DNA of 64,000 bases, from assembly GCA_018398815.1 (NCBI GenBank), contig CM031601.1, positions 20,834,466 through 20,898,465 on the forward strand, in the 5' to 3' direction. The position numbers and the translations under genes are program-made. Below the pieces are notes generated by a model that ran no database searches, was not told the DNA's origin, and worked only from the letters and a program-made list of their open reading frames with translations. Below, one piece after another: positions 63,041 through 64,000 of the stretch (position 1 is its first letter; each line of letters opens with the position of its first letter). The DNA comes from Conus ventricosus. Lineage: Eukaryota; Mollusca; Gastropoda; Neogastropoda; Conidae.

Positions 63041-63800
63041 GTTTCAGACCAAATTGGAAATCTGTAGCATCATCTTAATCATCCTCGTTCTCATTGATCA
63101 GCATTTAAAAAAAAGTCTCAAATTCTGTGGCCCTTCATGCCCTGCTCTAATGGTGACCTCAATTTTGATGTCCTCTCTACGTCTGTGGCCTTGGTTTGGT
63201 TCCATCGGGCTCACCGGTATCGGCGAGTCCATGGGGGCTGTCGTTGGACGGACGTGGTGGCGCCCTCCAGAGGGAGAGCTCACTTACGCCAGCTCCGTGA
63301 CTAACCAATTATTGTCGTCAGTAGGGGGCTTAGTAGGTGGTGTCCTGCATATGTTAGATCAGAACAGGCGCCACTGAACACCACCGAAGTGACTCGGCAG
63401 CAGTGCAGTGTCTCCTCCGATGGGTTGCCTCTTGACGACTTGACATTGACTGCTCCCTGTGGATTGCCGGTGCTGGGGCTGCGGCGGGGCCGACTGAGCT
63501 GTGGCTGTGGACAGGGTGTCGGAATGAGCGGCGTCGGTACACTGCCTCTGAGGTTGGGACAGCAAAGAAAAAAAAAGTTTTAATTCTGAGTCCTAACTAC
63601 TTTTCTAATGTTGAATCCAGAATCCAGAAACCTACATTCTTATTTAATTCTTAAACAGGAGGCAGACATAGCGCCAGTCAAACCAGCAGGAAGACGTGCA
63701 TGCGTTCGTCATGGGTGATGGGACTCCACATGGCGAAAGATGAGTATGCGTTCCTGCCACCTCTACTACTATGGAACAGCTGAATTTCGAAGCTGGTCCT
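63041..63800. other. Right-end stretch with no recognised gene
   Basis: 63100-63300 has open frames on both strands (plus: SILMSSLRLWPWFGS, GAVVGRTWWRPPEGEL) without family motifs. It may be the body of a further interspersed repeat. No channel exon is recognised. Confidence 0.4.
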
Positions 63801-64000
63801 CAGATCCTTTAATCCTATTCAGCAGCCATACATGCCATATAGCATCACAGTTGATAATCAGATGTTTTCACCCTAGTTAGCAGCCATACTTACCGGACAG
63901 CAATGCAGTTCATAATCTGATTTTTTCACCCTAATTAGCAGCCATACGTACCGGACAGCAATACAGCTCAAAATCCAATATTTCACCCAAATTAACAACC
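63800..64000 (+). repeat. Tandem repeat of about 65 bp at the window edge
   Basis: Three units share AGCAGCCATAC(A/T)T, ACCGGACAGCAAT(G/A)CAG and TTTCACCCTAATT. The array continues past the right edge. Confidence 0.88.

Overview
The window is eukaryotic, from an animal genome rich in introns, repeats and microsatellites. It carries an intron-rich ciliary gene, several non-LTR retrotransposon families, Penelope-like and DNA transposon remnants, tRNA-derived SINEs and many minisatellites. A marine lophotrochozoan, most likely a gastropod mollusc, fits best, but that is inference from gene and repeat style.

The central gene is BBS7, encoding a BBSome subunit. It lies on the + strand from 5635 to 48686 in 19 coding exons, all with GT/AG introns. 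Joined, they give about 713 residues, close to the 715 of the human protein. Exons 5, 14, 15 and 18 carry small indels that break the frame, while the surrounding codons and all splice sites look intact. Assembly errors or a very recent loss are both possible.

Layout: 1-2640 is a minus-strand LINE (ORF1 plus endonuclease; the RT lies beyond the left edge), with an unidentified minus-strand ORF at 2716-3146. 4276-5212 is the 3' end of a second minus-strand LINE. 5635-48686 is BBS7. Intron 3 holds a piggyBac-like deletion derivative and a SINE. Introns 4, 10, 11, 13, 14, 16, 17 and 18 hold minisatellites. Intron 13 holds an I-group LINE with an RNase H domain (32758-39946), itself interrupted by a BED-finger DNA transposon (33702-34977). 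48650-51300 is the last exon and downstream tandem repeats. 51800-59400 is mostly transposon-derived: a hammerhead-like motif, a LINE 3' fragment, a palindromic LTR-like cluster and a 616/622-bp direct-repeat pair with hammerhead ribozyme cores. At 59406-60656 two minus-strand exons encode the C-terminus of a DEG/ENaC sodium channel, convergent with BBS7. 62402-63040 holds a Penelope-like remnant with inverted hammerhead-like arms and a SINE.

The most striking observation is that several minisatellites inside BBS7 resemble the edges of the adjacent exon: the exon 5 interior (33-bp array in intron 4), the exon 13 donor (30-bp array), the exon 15 acceptor (44-bp array) and the stop-codon end of exon 19 (about 51-bp units). 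A two-copy duplication sits at the exon 11 donor. This suggests repeated local amplification of exon-boundary DNA in one gene.
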